Of a stretch of 64,000 bases of DNA, positions 11,106-22,851 are shown piece by piece; the stretch's first letter is position 1; the number at the start of each line of letters is the position of its first letter. Source of the DNA: Lunularia cruciata (lineage: Eukaryota; Streptophyta; Marchantiopsida; Lunulariales; Lunulariaceae). Location: NCBI GenBank assembly GCA_948567375.1, contig OX419760.1:20026001-20090000 (forward strand), read 5' to 3'. The translations under genes were made by a program, and so were the position numbers. The notes beneath the pieces were generated by a model, which was not told where the DNA came from, made no database searches, and was given only the letters and a program-made list of their open reading frames with translations.

Positions 11106-14100
11106 CAATTCCAGACCCTTAGAGTGTTGTTTTGGAATGTTCATGGTCTTACACATACCAAGTACTCAAGCACTAAACCTGTGTGGGAAGATGTTGATCT
11201 GATCAATCTTGTGGAGACATGGGAACATGAAGGAAACACCATTCAAGACATTGAAGGTTTCTCTCTTGTTGGTTCAACTTGGAACAAGCAGAGGCAACAC
11301 AAAGGAAAGGGCTTTGGAGGTATTGCTACCTACTTTGGCTTTGAGAAATCAGTCTCTTTGATAGGCCAAGATTCAAATGGACAATACCAATGGCTGAGGA
11401 TTAGAGGAGTTGCTACACCTTGCTTCCTTGCTGTTTGTTACTTTGCTCCATTGACATCACCAATCTAATTAAGCGGATCTGTCAACACCATGCAGCCTTT
11501 CCACTCCTTGACAAAGGATGTGTTGGAATTTCAAAGTAAAAGTGCAGTACTTGTTCTTGGTGATTTCAATGCTAAGATCCAAGCCTCTTAGATCCCTGAG
11601 TTTAGTGACCTTGAGAATGACCCTTTCCATAGCTTGATTAATGATTCTAGTGCTTGGCTCTACTCTTCCAAAGATCTCATATCCAACTCCATGAGTGAGC
11701 ACTTTTTGAGCTTTGGTTCCAATTGTAGCTTGAAGATCTTGAATGGACTTTCTCAATTTCTAAAAACTTGTAAGAGCACATGCTTTGCTTTTGGTGGATC
11801 CAACACTATAGATTATATGCTTACCTCACCCAATGATATACACATTGTCTCAAATTTTGTTGTTTTAGTTCCTCAACCTGAATCTGACCATGCACCTCTA
11901 TCTTGTGTCATCCTTCTTTCTTGCCCCAATAGAACCATATTACCTATTGCCCATACCTTTAGAGGGAAACTCCATTTAGATTTTCACAAGCGAGATTTGT
12001 ACCAACAAGCTATCCATGAGAAATTGAGCTCTATGGAGTGGAGTTCTGATTTTCAACAACGTAGTGATCAGTTGGTTGAACTTCTTCAATCTACATCAAC
12101 AACTTTATTTCCATGAGGTTCTCACAAGAAAAGACTTGGTCTCCCTTGCAATAGGTGGTTTGATCCTAATTGTAAAATGGCTAGGATCAAAGCTATGGAT
12201 AGGTCTCTTGATCAAATTGCACAAAATCAAGCTTTTGTTTCTTATAGAAAGTTGGTGAAGTGCAAGAAGCAAGCGTTCTTGAGACTCAAGAGGGTTGAGT
12301 TGAGCATTGAATTGAGGAGCAATCCCAAGGCTTTTAGGAAGAAGGTAACCATCAGATCTCCATCTCCATCGCTGGACCTGAATGAGCTTTGTGAATATGT
12401 GAAGGACATGTACCTTTTCCCCGATGCTCCAAGCATGGCACCTTGCCTTGGATCTACTCTCACCATCTTTGAAGTTGATGTCAAGCACTAATTGAAGAAG
12501 TTGGCCAATGGTAAGGCTGAAGACCTTGATGGACTATGTGCTTAACTACTTAAGTGGGGTGGTAGCCATCTGATTTTAGCACTCACTTCTCTCTTCAATG
12601 AGGCAATCAGGTGTGGCTTTCCTGATAGATGGTGCTTCAAGAAAGTTGGTCCTTGTGGTACCCACATTTTTCATTTTGGACGAGTTTTGAAGAAGAAGTG
12701 CCTTGCTGAAACCAAATTGAAACCAAATGGAGAAGAAATGAGTGCAAACCTGTGTTTTGATCAGACCCGAGGAAGTCGACTTCATGTAAGAGGAGGAATG
12801 ACTCAGATTGGATCAAACCCCAAGAAGTTTACATCGTGTCAGAGGAGGAAAAACTCGGATCAGACGCCAAAGGAGGAAGGGAGGTTACAGGTCAGGATTC
12901 TTGCAGGGACCATATCTCAGTGATGACAATTTCAAATCAAGCGTGCTATATCTCGTTGGAAGCATCTTGTTCAGGGCTTTCCATTTCCACAAAAATCGCA
13001 AAGTTTAGAGATATGTAGAAGAAGTTACAAGCATTTGAAGTTTCAAGAGTAGATGTACTTAGGGTTGAGGTTCTTCGGGTCAATGTGACTTTGTACTTTG
13101 GACTTCGTACTTCGGGTTTACATGACTTTGGGTCTAAAGAATTTGCTTCAAGATGACTAAATCCGAGGTAACCAGACCTCAGAGTGCAGTGAAGGTGACT
13201 TCGGGAGTTTTGCGAGAAGGATCAGAGGAAGTTAGAGTAGAGAAAGAAGATAGTTAGAATACCCATGACTTCAATTTCAGTTCTAATTGAAGATGAAATA
13301 TGAATTGAAGGAGAAGTAGCAGTAGTGAATAAACCCGACGTGCAAAATCAGACTGTAAGTGTCTTTGGGTTAGTAACATGAGTGATTAGGGGAAAATGGG
13401 TTACAAATTGAAGGTGTAGATAGTGTACCCATGCTTTCAATTACAATTCTTGATGATGACACAATAGAATTAGTAAAGGAATTGATAGTAGTTAAACCCG
13501 AGGTAAGAGAGATAGGAGTTCAGGTGTCTTTGGATTTGACATTTGACACTTTAGAAAAGAGTGGGTCGGGAGATAAGGAGTTAGATAGATTACACACTAG
13601 TGGAATTTCAGATCAAGAAAGAGAATTGCTGGATCTGGTAGAAGAATTAGAAGTTGTGAAACCCAAAGACAAAATATTAGGAAGTAAAGTTACTTTGGGT
13701 TCGGGATTGAAAGCCGAGGATGAAGTAGGCATCAGATTGGATTTGTAACAGATTTGAGATTTGAAGAGGCAGATATGAAGAGGTGCATTGTCATTTTGGA
13801 TCTGCAGGTTAGAAGAGTTGTTGTAGAACGATATAGTTGTTAGAACTGTCGATTGATTCACTATTTAAGAGTGGCATTTGCAGTCAAATGTTGTTCAGTG
13901 CTCATTATTTCTGAGAATAGATAAAGCAAAGTGCTGTGAAGTAGTGCTCGTCGCTTGAGCTTGATTCTGAGTATCAACTTTGTGTCTATATTTGTGAGTG
14001 TGTGGAGAAATTCAAAGTGAAAATCAATGTGCTTGTTGGATGTTGGATTCCACAGCCTTGATCTTCATTCTGTGTGTTTGATCTTGAGTGAAGTGCAATC

Positions 14101-15823
14101 AAAGCAATGCCTTGATAGATCTGAGAGGAATTGTAGTGTTGGTAGTATTCTGCATTTGTGAGTGCAGTGCGAAGTTGATGTGAAGCAATTTTGATCAAGG
14201 AAGTTGTGCCTTCAGTGGAGGGGTGGAACACAATTCTACGGCAAAGTCGTTTTGCAGTGAAGTGCCATTTTTGGGAGAGCCTGAATCATCACAATCAAGA
14301 TTGTTTGGAAAGATTTGATGGAGTTGTGATTAAGGAGTGTGAATTTGTGACAAGACTGCAAGTTAGTGCTTGTTACTCTCTTTTGGGTGTGGTTTCTACC
14401 TGAGAGATTAAAGACGCAACCAAGAAGAACTACATTGTTACTGTTTGACTTTGTATTTGGACATTTCTGACTCGTATCTTTGCGGGAACAAACTTTACTT
14501 ACCCGATTACCGCAAAAGTGATATTTGCCGGGTCACAGTCCTATTCACAAGTCAGGTTAGAGAGATATTGTCACCAATTACTATACCATTCTAGTGGGTA
14601 GTATCTTTGCCAAGTTGTACGGTCGAATTATGGAGTCTAGGTTGAGTACTTGGGCTGAAAAGTACAGAATTCGAGCTAAGTGCCAAGCTGGCTTCAGATC
14701 AAGCTTTAGTACTTTGGATCATCTATTGGTACTCCATGTTTTGTGGTGGAAATCTAAAGGTGTTGGTAGAGCTCTCTATGTTGCATTTATTGATTTTAGG
14801 AAGGCCTTTGATAAAGTGCTTAGGAAATCACTAAGTGAAAGAGTTGTGGAAGTTGGTGTTTCAGCTGATCTGATTGGTGCTATCTCTAGACTCTATGAAG
14901 GTGGTTGTGAATCTTTCATCTTTGAGCTCTCAAGATATTCTTAGCACAATGGGTGTGATTCAAGGTTGCTCCCTATCCCCAACATTGTTTGGAATCTTAA
15001 TCAATGATCTAGAGAGGGTGCTTATGGAAGCTGGAGCTACAGGTGTACAGGTTGGCTCTTTGATGATACATGCACTACTATATGCGGATGATGTAGTGCT
15101 CCTCTCTACCAATCCACAGAGTTTACAGAAGTTGTTGGGTTCTCTTCTCTTGTTTTGAAATGAAACAAAGATGGAGGTGAACCTTGACAAGTCCAAGGTG
15201 ATTGTGGTGGGTTCCAAACATGTCACATCTTTCTTTTTCAAGTGACAGTGTTTGGAGCAAGTTTCTTCTTATAAGTACTTGAGTCTTGAGTTTTCTCATG
15301 ACTATAGTTGGTCTACTTGTGTGAAGATGAGAATCAATGCAGGGTTTAGAGCTTTGTATTCACTTATGAATCATTGTAGACTTGCTCATCTTACCACATG
15401 GGAGTTGAAGAAGGTGTTGTTCAGATCTCTTGTGCCAGATCTCTTGTGCAACCGGTGGTTTTCTATGGTGCTCCGATTTGGGGTCTAGGTACTAAGAAGA
15501 CATGGTGGCAAAAGGTGGAGAAAGTTAAGAAACTATTTTTGTGTGATGAACTTGGAGTGAGGACTCAAACTCCTTATGTATTTCTGCTTGCTGAAACATG
15601 TTTTTTACCCCTTGAGATTGAAGCTTTGTTCTTAGCTCTCACATATGCCACTAAGGTGAGGTCCATGGAGCATGAGAGACTTCCCAACCAAGCTTTTTGT
15701 GCTATTCAATCTATCGGTTGGTATACAGATCTGATTGCATGGGCCACAAGGTGGAATGTTTCTGAGTGACATTGGAGATTAGAGCTTATTGCACTTTGAG
15801 AGGTGATCAAGGAACAATTCTTA
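11106..15823 (+). pseudogene. LINE C ORF2, split by solo LTR
   Basis: Before the LTR: LFWNVHGLTHTKYSS, VETWEHEG, VLVLGDFNAKI, SDHAPLSC and the spacer to the reverse transcriptase. After the LTR (14,543 on): QAGFRSSFSTLDHLLVL, AFIDFRKAFDKV (motif A), GVIQGCSLSPTLFGI (motif B), LLYADDVVLLS (motif C intact), NLDKSKVIVV, then VFLLAETCFLPLE. Stops occur near 11,467, 11,590, 12,115, 12,489 and 12,543, with frameshifts near 14,900 and 15,160. The Cys/His C-terminus is missing. Confidence 0.85.
12654..14537 (+). repeat. Solo LTR of a Ty3/gypsy-like element, 1,884 bp (fossil)
   Basis: The ends are TGTGGTACCC and GCCGGGTCACA. It is flanked by the 5-bp direct repeat GTCCT (12,649-12,653 and 14,538-14,542), and the interrupted LINE ORF2 continues exactly across it, so both borders are certain. 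There is no internal region, as expected after LTR-LTR recombination. Its last ~1.25 kb matches the LTR at 3,387-4,759, but its first ~630 bp are different and contain one unit resembling the LINE 5' UTR monomer (about 12,918-13,045). Short open frames inside it are not genes. Confidence 0.9.
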
Positions 15824-16667
15824 CAATGAACAATGAACAATGAAATATAAAGCCCGGAAGACCCAAAGAGTCAAAAGGCTGGAAACACAATACAAAACAC
15901 ATGAAATGTGAGCCTAGGCCAAAGCCTAGGGCATCTGACCAATCTTTAAGAAATTGGTCCAATGTAAACTAATCTCTATCATATACTTCCCTAATGCCAA
16001 AGCTTCAACCTGTAGGAGAGTTGAGAAATCACTACAAGTAATATGATGTCTAACTCTGATCTGCGTGTAACAAGGGCAATCAACAAAACACATGGTGCTC
16101 ATCCTCAACTTTGCTCATAGTACACAATTTGCAAAGTTGCATGGAGTGCTTTAACTGCTGCCAACGCCCTTGTTCTACTTCTAGTCTATGAGAACTAGTT
16201 CTATATTGAGCAATAACATGTCTAAGTGAAGTAGAAATCCTAGCCAAGAGTTAATCTTGCTCACAATACACCAACATAGGATTTACAAACTGCTGATAGA
16301 ACACCATCTTGGTACCGGGTTGCTGCCATAAGCGTAATAAGAACTGTCCCTTGATCACCTCTCAAAGTGCAATAGGATCCAATCTCCAATGTCGCTCATA
16401 AATATTCCACCTTGTGACCGATGAAATCAGATCTGTAACCAACTATAGTCATGAGAAAACTCAATGAACAATGAACAATGAAATATAAAGCCCATAAGAC
16501 CCAAAAAGTCAAAAGGCTGGAAACAAAATACAAAACACATGAAATGTGAGCCTAGGCCAAAGCCTAGGACATCTGAGCAATCTGTAACAAATTTGTCCAA
16601 TATAAACTAATCTCCATCATATACTTCTCTAATGCTAAAGCTTCAAGCTTCAAGGCCCAAGTACTTA
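15824..16667 (-). mobile_element. LINE 3'-end copy B2, minus strand, with nested copy
   Basis: Begins with a tail of 7-bp repeats (TTCATTG on the minus strand), then the 3' UTR with a CCTAGG hairpin, the Cys/His segment and the WRLE region back to about 16,437. A ~330-bp internal deletion joins this to the segment coding SHDYSWST. A second LINE 3' end (16,464-16,652) is inserted in it. No intact reading frame. Confidence 0.8.
16464..16652 (-). mobile_element. Ultra-short LINE 3'-end insertion B3 nested in B2
   Basis: About 190 bp of LINE 3' terminus with its own tail. It interrupts the host LINE between 'gagaaaactca' and 'aggcccaagtactta', which are contiguous in other copies. A TCAA duplication at the borders is possible but overlaps the tail. 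Confidence 0.75.
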
Positions 16668-16679
16668 TCTATTGACCTA

Positions 16680-19121
16680 TTGACCATGCCTTTAGAGTAA
16701 AACTTCATCTAGATTTTCAAAAGAGAAATTTGTACCAACAAGCTATCCAAGGGAAATTGAATTCTATGAAGTAGAGTTCTGATTTTCAACAATGTAGTGA
16801 TTAGTTGGTTGAACTTCTTCAATCTACATCAACTTCTTTGTTTCCAAGAGGTTCTCACAAGAAGAGGCTTGGTCTCCCTTGCAATAGGTGGTATGATGCT
16901 GATTGCAAAATGGAAAGGATCAAAGCTTTGGATATGGCTCTTGATCTTATTACACAAAATCAGGCCTTTGTTTCATATAGAAGGTTGGTCAAGTACAAAA
17001 AGCGGGCATTTTTGAGACTCAAGGGGGTTAAGTTGAGCACTGAACTAAGGAGAAATCCCAAGGCTTTTTGGAAGGAGGTTACCATCAGATCTCCATTGCT
17101 GGACCTCAATGAGCTTTGTGACTATGTGAAAGATTTGTACTTTTTCCCTAATGCTCCAAGCATGTCACCTTGCCTTGGATCTGCTCTCACTATCTCTGAA
17201 GATGATATCAAGTACCAACTGAAGAATTTGGCCAATGGTAAGGCTGAAGGCCTTGATGGACTATGTGTTGAACTTCTGAAGTAGGGCGGTAGCCAACTGA
17301 TTTCAGTACTCACTTCTCATTTGAATGAAGCAATCAAGTGTGGCTTTCCTGATAGATGGTGCTTGAAAAAGATAGTTCATATTCACAAGTTTGGCCAGAG
17401 AGATGTTGTCACAAGTTACCAACCATACTAGTTGGCAGTATCTTTGCCAAGTTGTATGGTCAAATTTTGGAGTCGATGTTGAGTACTTAGGCTGAAAAGT
17501 ACAAAGTTTGAGCTAAGCGCCAAGCTGGTTTCAGATCAGGCTTTAGTACTTTGGATCACCTATTGGTACTCCATGTTTTGTGGTGGAAATCTAAAGGTGT
17601 TAGGAGAGCTCTCTATGTTGCATTTATTGATTTCAAGAAGGCGCTCAAGAAATCTCTAAGTGATAAGATGATAAGGTGCTCAAGAAATCTGATAAGCCGC
17701 TCAAGAATCTTTTGAATAAATCTTTTGATAAGGTGCTCAAGAAATCTCTAAGTGAGAGACTCATTGAAGTTGGTGTTTTAGCTGATCTGATTGGTGCTAT
17801 CTCTAGACTCTATGAGAAAGTGGTTGTGAGACTTTCATCTTTGAGCTCTCAAGATGTCTTTAGCACAATGGGTGTGATTCAAAGCTATTCTTTATCTCCA
17901 ACTTTGTTTGGAATCTTCATCGATGATCTAGAGAGACTACTCATGGAAGCTGGAGCTACAGGTGTACAGGTTGGCTCTTTGATGATACATGCACTCCTTT
18001 ATGCAGATGATGTAGTGCTTCTCTCCACCAATCCACAAAGTTTACAGAAGCTGTTGGATTCTCTACTTTGCTTTTGCAATCAAACAAAAATGGGGGTGAA
18101 CCTTGAGAAGTCAAAGATGATTGTGGTGGGTTCCAAAGGTGTCACACCTTTCTTTTTTGATGGACAACAATTGGAGCAGGTTTCTTCCTATAAGTACTTG
18201 GGCCTTGAGTTTTCTCATGACTATGGTTGGTCTACTTGTGTGAAGATGAGAATCAATGCAAGGTTTAGAGCTTTGTATTCACTCATGAATTGCTCTAGAC
18301 TTGCTCATCTTACCACATGGGAGTTGAAGAAGGTGTTGTTCAGATCTCTTATGCAGCCAGTGGTTCTTTATGGTGTTCAGATTTGGGGCCCACGTAGTAA
18401 GAAGACATGGTGGCAAAAGGTGGAAAAAGGTTGGAAATTGTTTTTGTGTGATGAACTTGGGCTGAGGACTCAAACTCCTTATGTATTGCTGCTTGCTGAA
18501 ACATGGGTTTTGCCTCTTGAGGCTGAAGCTTTGTTCTTGGTTCTCACATATGCCACTAAGGTGAGGTCCATGGAGCTTGAGAGACTTCCCTACCAAGCTT
18601 TTTGTGCCACTCTATCTATTGGTTGGTATACAGATCTGATTGCATGGGCCACAAGGTGGAATGTTTGTGAGAGACATTGGAGATTGGAGCCTATTGCACT
18701 ACAAGAAGTGATCAAGGAGCAGTTCTTACTATGCTTATGGCAGCAACCCGGTACCAAGATGGTGTTCTATCAACAATTTGTAAATCCTATGTTGGTGTAT
18801 TGTGAACAAGACTATCTCTCGGTGAGTATTTCTACTTCACTTAGACATGTTATCGCTCAATATAGAATTAGTTCTCATAGACTAGGAGTAGAACAAGGAC
18901 GTTGGCAGCAAATAGAGCACTCCATGCAATTTTTCAAATTGTGTACTATGAGCAAAGTTGAGGATGAGCACCATGTGATTGTTGATTGCCCTTGTTACAT
19001 GCAGATCAGAGTTAGACATCAAATTACTTGTAGTGATTTCTCAACTCTCTTACAGGTTGAAGCCTTAGCATTAGGGAAGTATATGACAAAGATTAGTTTA
19101 CATTGGACCAATATGTTATAG
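16680..19121 (+). pseudogene. LINE D ORF2, reverse transcriptase to C-terminus
   Basis: An N-terminal piece (16,805-17,284; ends at a TAG in LLK-GG) leads into the longest open ORF2 stretch of the window: 481 codons, 17,676-19,121. That stretch has motif B (GVIQSYSLSPTLFGIF), YADDVVLLS at about residues 109-117, NLEKSKMIVV, YKYLGLEFSHDYGWST (motif E), QPVVLYGVQIWGP and the C-terminal KLCTMSKVEDEHH..DCPCY. The first Cys of the Cys/His motif is lost (FKLC for CKLC). Motif A was disrupted by local duplications (17,636-17,760). Frameshifts lie between 17,285 and 17,676. Confidence 0.85.
17636..17760 (+). repeat. Local micro-duplications in reverse-transcriptase motif A
   Basis: The words GCTCAAGAAATCT and CTTTTGATAA recur several times within ~110 bp where other copies have one KAFDKVLRKSLSERL segment. 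This looks like repeated template switching or slippage. Confidence 0.7.
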
Positions 19122-21054
19122 ATTGGTCAGATGCCCTAGGCTTTGGCCTAGGCTCACATTTCATATGTTTTGTATTGTGTTTCTAGCCTTTTGACTCTTT
19201 GGGTCTTCTGGGCTTTATATTTCTTTGTTTCATTGTTTCACAATTGTTGAAGGTCTTGAGGGTATCATACCCAACTTCTTCATCCACCTTTATGACATAG
19301 CATTCACTGCTGATCCTCCATCAACCAATTCATCCTTGATGTTGTGACCATTCACTCTCACATCAGTCTTGGACGCATATTCACAAGCCTCCCATGGTGC
19401 TGGCTTGGCATCCACCACCCCCATTGATACTGGAGCTTTTGCCTTCTTCTTCCTCTTGCTCTTTGGAGAACTCAAACCACCTCTAAGATCTTTTCTCAAG
19501 GTAGGGTTCAAAGCAATCAATTGGCCCACTGTGATGTTAGCCTTGTGGCTACCAACATCCTCCAACATATTGTAGTTCCATTGTTGCTTTAAAATCAAGA
19601 AATCCGCCATCCCCAACTTCTTCCTTGGAGTCTTTGTTGTTGATGGTGTTGAGGTGCAAGTGCTCCTAGTAGACATAGGAGTATCCTTGCTTGGAGTAAA
19701 TCCTTGAGAAGAGTGAACATCCTTTGCAAAACAAGCTCTCTTCTTCTCTTGTGCCAACAACTCCAAATTAAGACCCTTGGAGTTTGAGCACTCTCCCTTC
19801 TCATACTTGCTCTCAACCACATATGTGGATGCTATTTCCTTACCTTTGTCTGGATTAGGAGCCACTTGGGCTTCACTACCTCCCTCTTGACCTCTATTGG
19901 CTCTCTCATAACCCCTTCCTCCATGGTTAATGGAATTTGGGCAATTCCTTTAGATATGGCCTCTTCCTCCACAACCAAAACAATTTCTATCATTGAAATT
20001 GTTGGCTAGTTGGCCACCTCTATATAGAAAGTTTCTATAACTCCTAGGTCCTCTCCCTACATTTTGATCCACCTCTCTCTTCTCCCATAGTTGCACCACA
20101 TTGATTTTGAGATTTACAAGTTGTTTTGTGATGGTTTGAAGTGGATCCTTTGGTAGAGGTGCAAGAACTAGAGCAACTACTACTTGTGATGCAACCCTTG
20201 CCACCAAAGTATCAGAAGTTTCACCATACTTGTAGCCTTGAGGAGGATGCACAACCTCCTTCACCACCAAATCACTATCATCTACTTCCAAACTCTGCTC
20301 CATACGAATTGCGATCTTGATAGCTTCAACCTTGGTAGAAGGTTTCTCATATCTCACCTTGCTTCTAATTTGTGGTCTCAACCCTTCCACAAAATTCTTG
20401 GTGAGCATGGCCCCTATGCCAATCATAGTAGTCTCCACATCATCTCCACCCTTCCTCAACACTATGCAAAATTTGGACTCTAACTTTTCCACTCTTTCCA
20501 CATAGACCCTCACTTTCTCTCCTTCTCCTTGCTTGAGAAAGGTAACCTCACTCATCAATCTCTCATAACTCTCATCAGGAAGAAAGTTCTCAATGAGTGC
20601 TGAAGTCAAAGTCTCCCAAGACTCTTCTTGCCAATCTCTCCTCTCTCTCTTTTGGTATTCTGACTCATACCATGTGAGTGTTGCATCCTCAAAGAAATCT
20701 GGTAATAATGAGGCCCACTCATTCTTCCTCCTCTCATTGTTTCCTATGCAAGCTCTCTTGAAGTATCTCACAAAGGCCTCCACATCTTCTCCATCCTTGC
20801 CAAACAAAAGCGGAAGTTTCCCATCTTAACCTCTCACTATCTCTCTTTTCTCTCAATTTTTCTTTTTTCTCTTTTCTTTTCTCACTCTTGAACTAATAGA
20901 GTATGTACATGACTAACACCATTTGAGAGTAACCACCCTAGGGAACACAAAAGGCTCAAGTTGCTCCAAAATTTCTATAGCAACATCAAATCCTAGAGTA
21001 TATTAATCAAACCCTCATGGATAGTTTATCCATAGTTGAAAGATTTCTCCATCA

Positions 21055-21528
21055 TTAATCTTGAGAACTAGCTGATGAAGGTGGTAGTATTTTTGTAGCT
21101 ATACTAAGACTATCTCCAAAATCCTTCACCAAAGTGTCCAAAAGTGATTTTACTCCACTACGCTCATGTCTTTTTGGAAGTACTTCAACTCCACAAACCT
21201 CACATAACTCCTTGGTCTTAGATCTTCTCCCTCCCAATCTTGGTGAAGAAGGTCCAAAATGCAAACCCAAGTCAAGTAAGCCTCTCCTTTACCTCAATTT
21301 CTTGCTCTCAAAGGTCAATGGACATGAACTTGCCTTATGCCCCTTCTCTCTACATAGAAAGCACTTAGACTCACTCTTTCCTCCAAGTGGTGTAGGTTTT
21401 TGGATCCTCTCAACACTCTCTTCAAATTCTATTGTAAATTCTCTTTTCCTCAAATCCACCCCTACAATCACCTCAAACCCTTGGGGAACCTTGGATAGTC
21501 TCAATTTCCTCTCTTGGTGACACTCCAT
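21055..21528 (-). pseudogene. Accessory zinc-knuckle ORF upstream of gag (fossil)
   Basis: Lies between the LTR and gag on the same strand. It shows a CCHC knuckle (CFLCREKGHKASSCPL) and a second Cys pair further on (CEVCGVEV). It is separate from the gag knuckle. Function unknown; a nucleic-acid-binding accessory protein is a guess. Broken. Confidence 0.55.
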
Positions 21529-21652
21529 GTTCCCAAGATGAATCTAAACACCCAAACATGCTTTTTGTTGCTCTCAAACTCCTCATGAATGAGATCTCAA
21601 CTCTGTAGAATTGACCCTTCCTCATAATTTCACTTGAACCTCTCAACTAGTA

Positions 21653-22851
21653 TGTGACAGTCCTAAAATTTTGCACACTTGATCACAACTTCATGGAGTC
21701 CCTCCCTGCAAAATTTCAGGTCTTTTAATCTAGCCATTTGGCCTAGACATCTTTCTATTCAGCACATATATTTCAGATTTGGTCTGAAAACCACCCCCCT
21801 CATTTCAAAAACTCATAACTCCATCCTCAAGACTGATCTCTCTCTAATTTTTGTGAAAACATGTATAATACAATGCACTGAATTTTTTTGGAAATTATCA
21901 GGATAATTCACTGACAATTGTAGAAATGGTAGACTCTGTACAATTTTCCAGAGAGCATGTAGTTGCGGGAGCAGTTTACCCTGTCAACTTTCAAAAATTC
22001 TAGCCCTGTGTGCATAGTTGGTCTCACAATAATTTTGAGTGTGCTGACTGAAGGATAACCCAAGCTAGCATGTATAGAAATTTCAAGTCCAGATCTTAAA
22101 CTTGAGATTTTGCCCAAAATCACCTTAGTCCCCAACATCTACAATCCACCTCACACAATCTCTCCAATTCTTCTCATGTGTACAAGATGTACACAATCAC
22201 TTCAAAGACATCATAATGAACTACAAGGTATAAAAATGGATCTTGGTTCTCTAACATAAGTTCAGCCCTCTCCTCTCCTAATGTTCTCTCCAAGTGAGCT
22301 CTCATAACCTCCTTTTGCCTAATGTAAAATTGAATGCAGAACATTATCTTGCCTTCTAGAGAGGTACCAAGAACGGAACCAAAAATGTGAGCCGACCTGT
22401 CTCTCACTCAAGATGAAAATTTGAAGGTCATTATGGTAGCGCACCATAGACTAAGAAGGCAAGGAACCCCAACTCCATCATATTCCTCCAAGGTTAACAT
22501 TCCAAGACTCAAGACATTGCGGACTAGAGAACTCAATGAGAGAGAGATAATTGCAAATGAAAGGATGATGAGTATCTCCTCGCCCCTTGTTTATATACTT
22601 GTGAAATAGTTATGTACCAAAGTTACTAATTATTGGAGTAACTCAAGTTACTAGGCTAAAAGTCAAGTAAAGTCAAAAAGTAGAAAGGAATATCCATTCA
22701 CATGTGCATATTCCACTAACATGTGATCTTATCTTGACCCAACCACTAAGTCAAGGATTCCTTCATATGGGCTATCCTTGGACTAAAGAATAATCTAAAA
22801 CAAAAAGGCTTGCATGCCCAAGAATTCTAAATTCTTCCCTCACTAGCACTG
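21653..22851 (-). repeat. LTR of the Ty3 element, with TATA box
   Basis: The inner edge is GGACTGTCACA at 21,653; the outer edge meets the 5' end of LINE E and is approximate. A TATATAAA box lies at 22,590-22,597 on the minus strand, in the expected direction. No primer-binding site was recognised after the inner edge. It does not resemble the other two LTR types in the window. Confidence 0.6.
22590..22597 (-). promoter_or_regulatory. TATA box in LTR
   Basis: TATATAAA on the minus strand, about 250 bp inside the LTR and oriented toward the element body. Confidence 0.5.

Larger units (their letters stand above)
10577..15823 (+). mobile_element. LINE copy C (5'- and 3'-truncated, carries a solo LTR)
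   Basis: Starts inside ORF1 (SGGLQQIVDT-like segment, typical of subfamily B) and runs through ORF2 to the EVIKEQFL region. It stops at the tail of a minus-strand LINE end at 15,824. A complete solo LTR (12,654-14,537) splits ORF2 between FKK and PIHKSG, and the LINE continues in register after it. Without the LTR the copy is about 3.36 kb. Confidence 0.9.
16668..19239 (+). mobile_element. LINE copy D, 5'-truncated, 3'-complete
   Basis: Starts in ORF2 between endonuclease and reverse transcriptase and runs to the 3' UTR hairpin (19,135-19,152) and tail (TTTCATTG type, to 19,239). It abuts the cut end of a minus-strand Ty3 element, so it either inserted there or marks a breakpoint. Confidence 0.9.
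19240..22851 (-). mobile_element. Ty3/gypsy element, 5' half: LTR, accessory ORF, gag, protease start (fossil)
   Basis: Read on the minus strand: LTR (22,851 to 21,653), a leader, a small zinc-knuckle ORF (about 21,530-21,055), then gag (about 20,810-19,940) with a retrotransposon-gag core (DATLTWYESEYQKRERRDW and FVEGLRPQIRSKVRYEKPS motifs) and a CFGCGGRGHI knuckle. A linker and the start of a retropepsin-like domain (LVDGGSAVNAMS) follow. The rest of pol and the 3' LTR are absent; LINE D abuts at 19,240. The element is broken in a few places. With only one LTR present, age cannot be measured. Confidence 0.85.

Noticed and set aside
13431-13748. 105-codon open frame in the solo LTR (acidic, VVKP repeats)
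   Set aside because: Inside LTR sequence; low complexity and not preserved in the related LTR.
1-22851. Joining the Ty3 pieces at 1-220, 3,387-5,208 and 19,240-22,851 into one element
   Set aside because: Orientation of the first differs and the LTRs of the other two do not match each other, so they are separate insertions.
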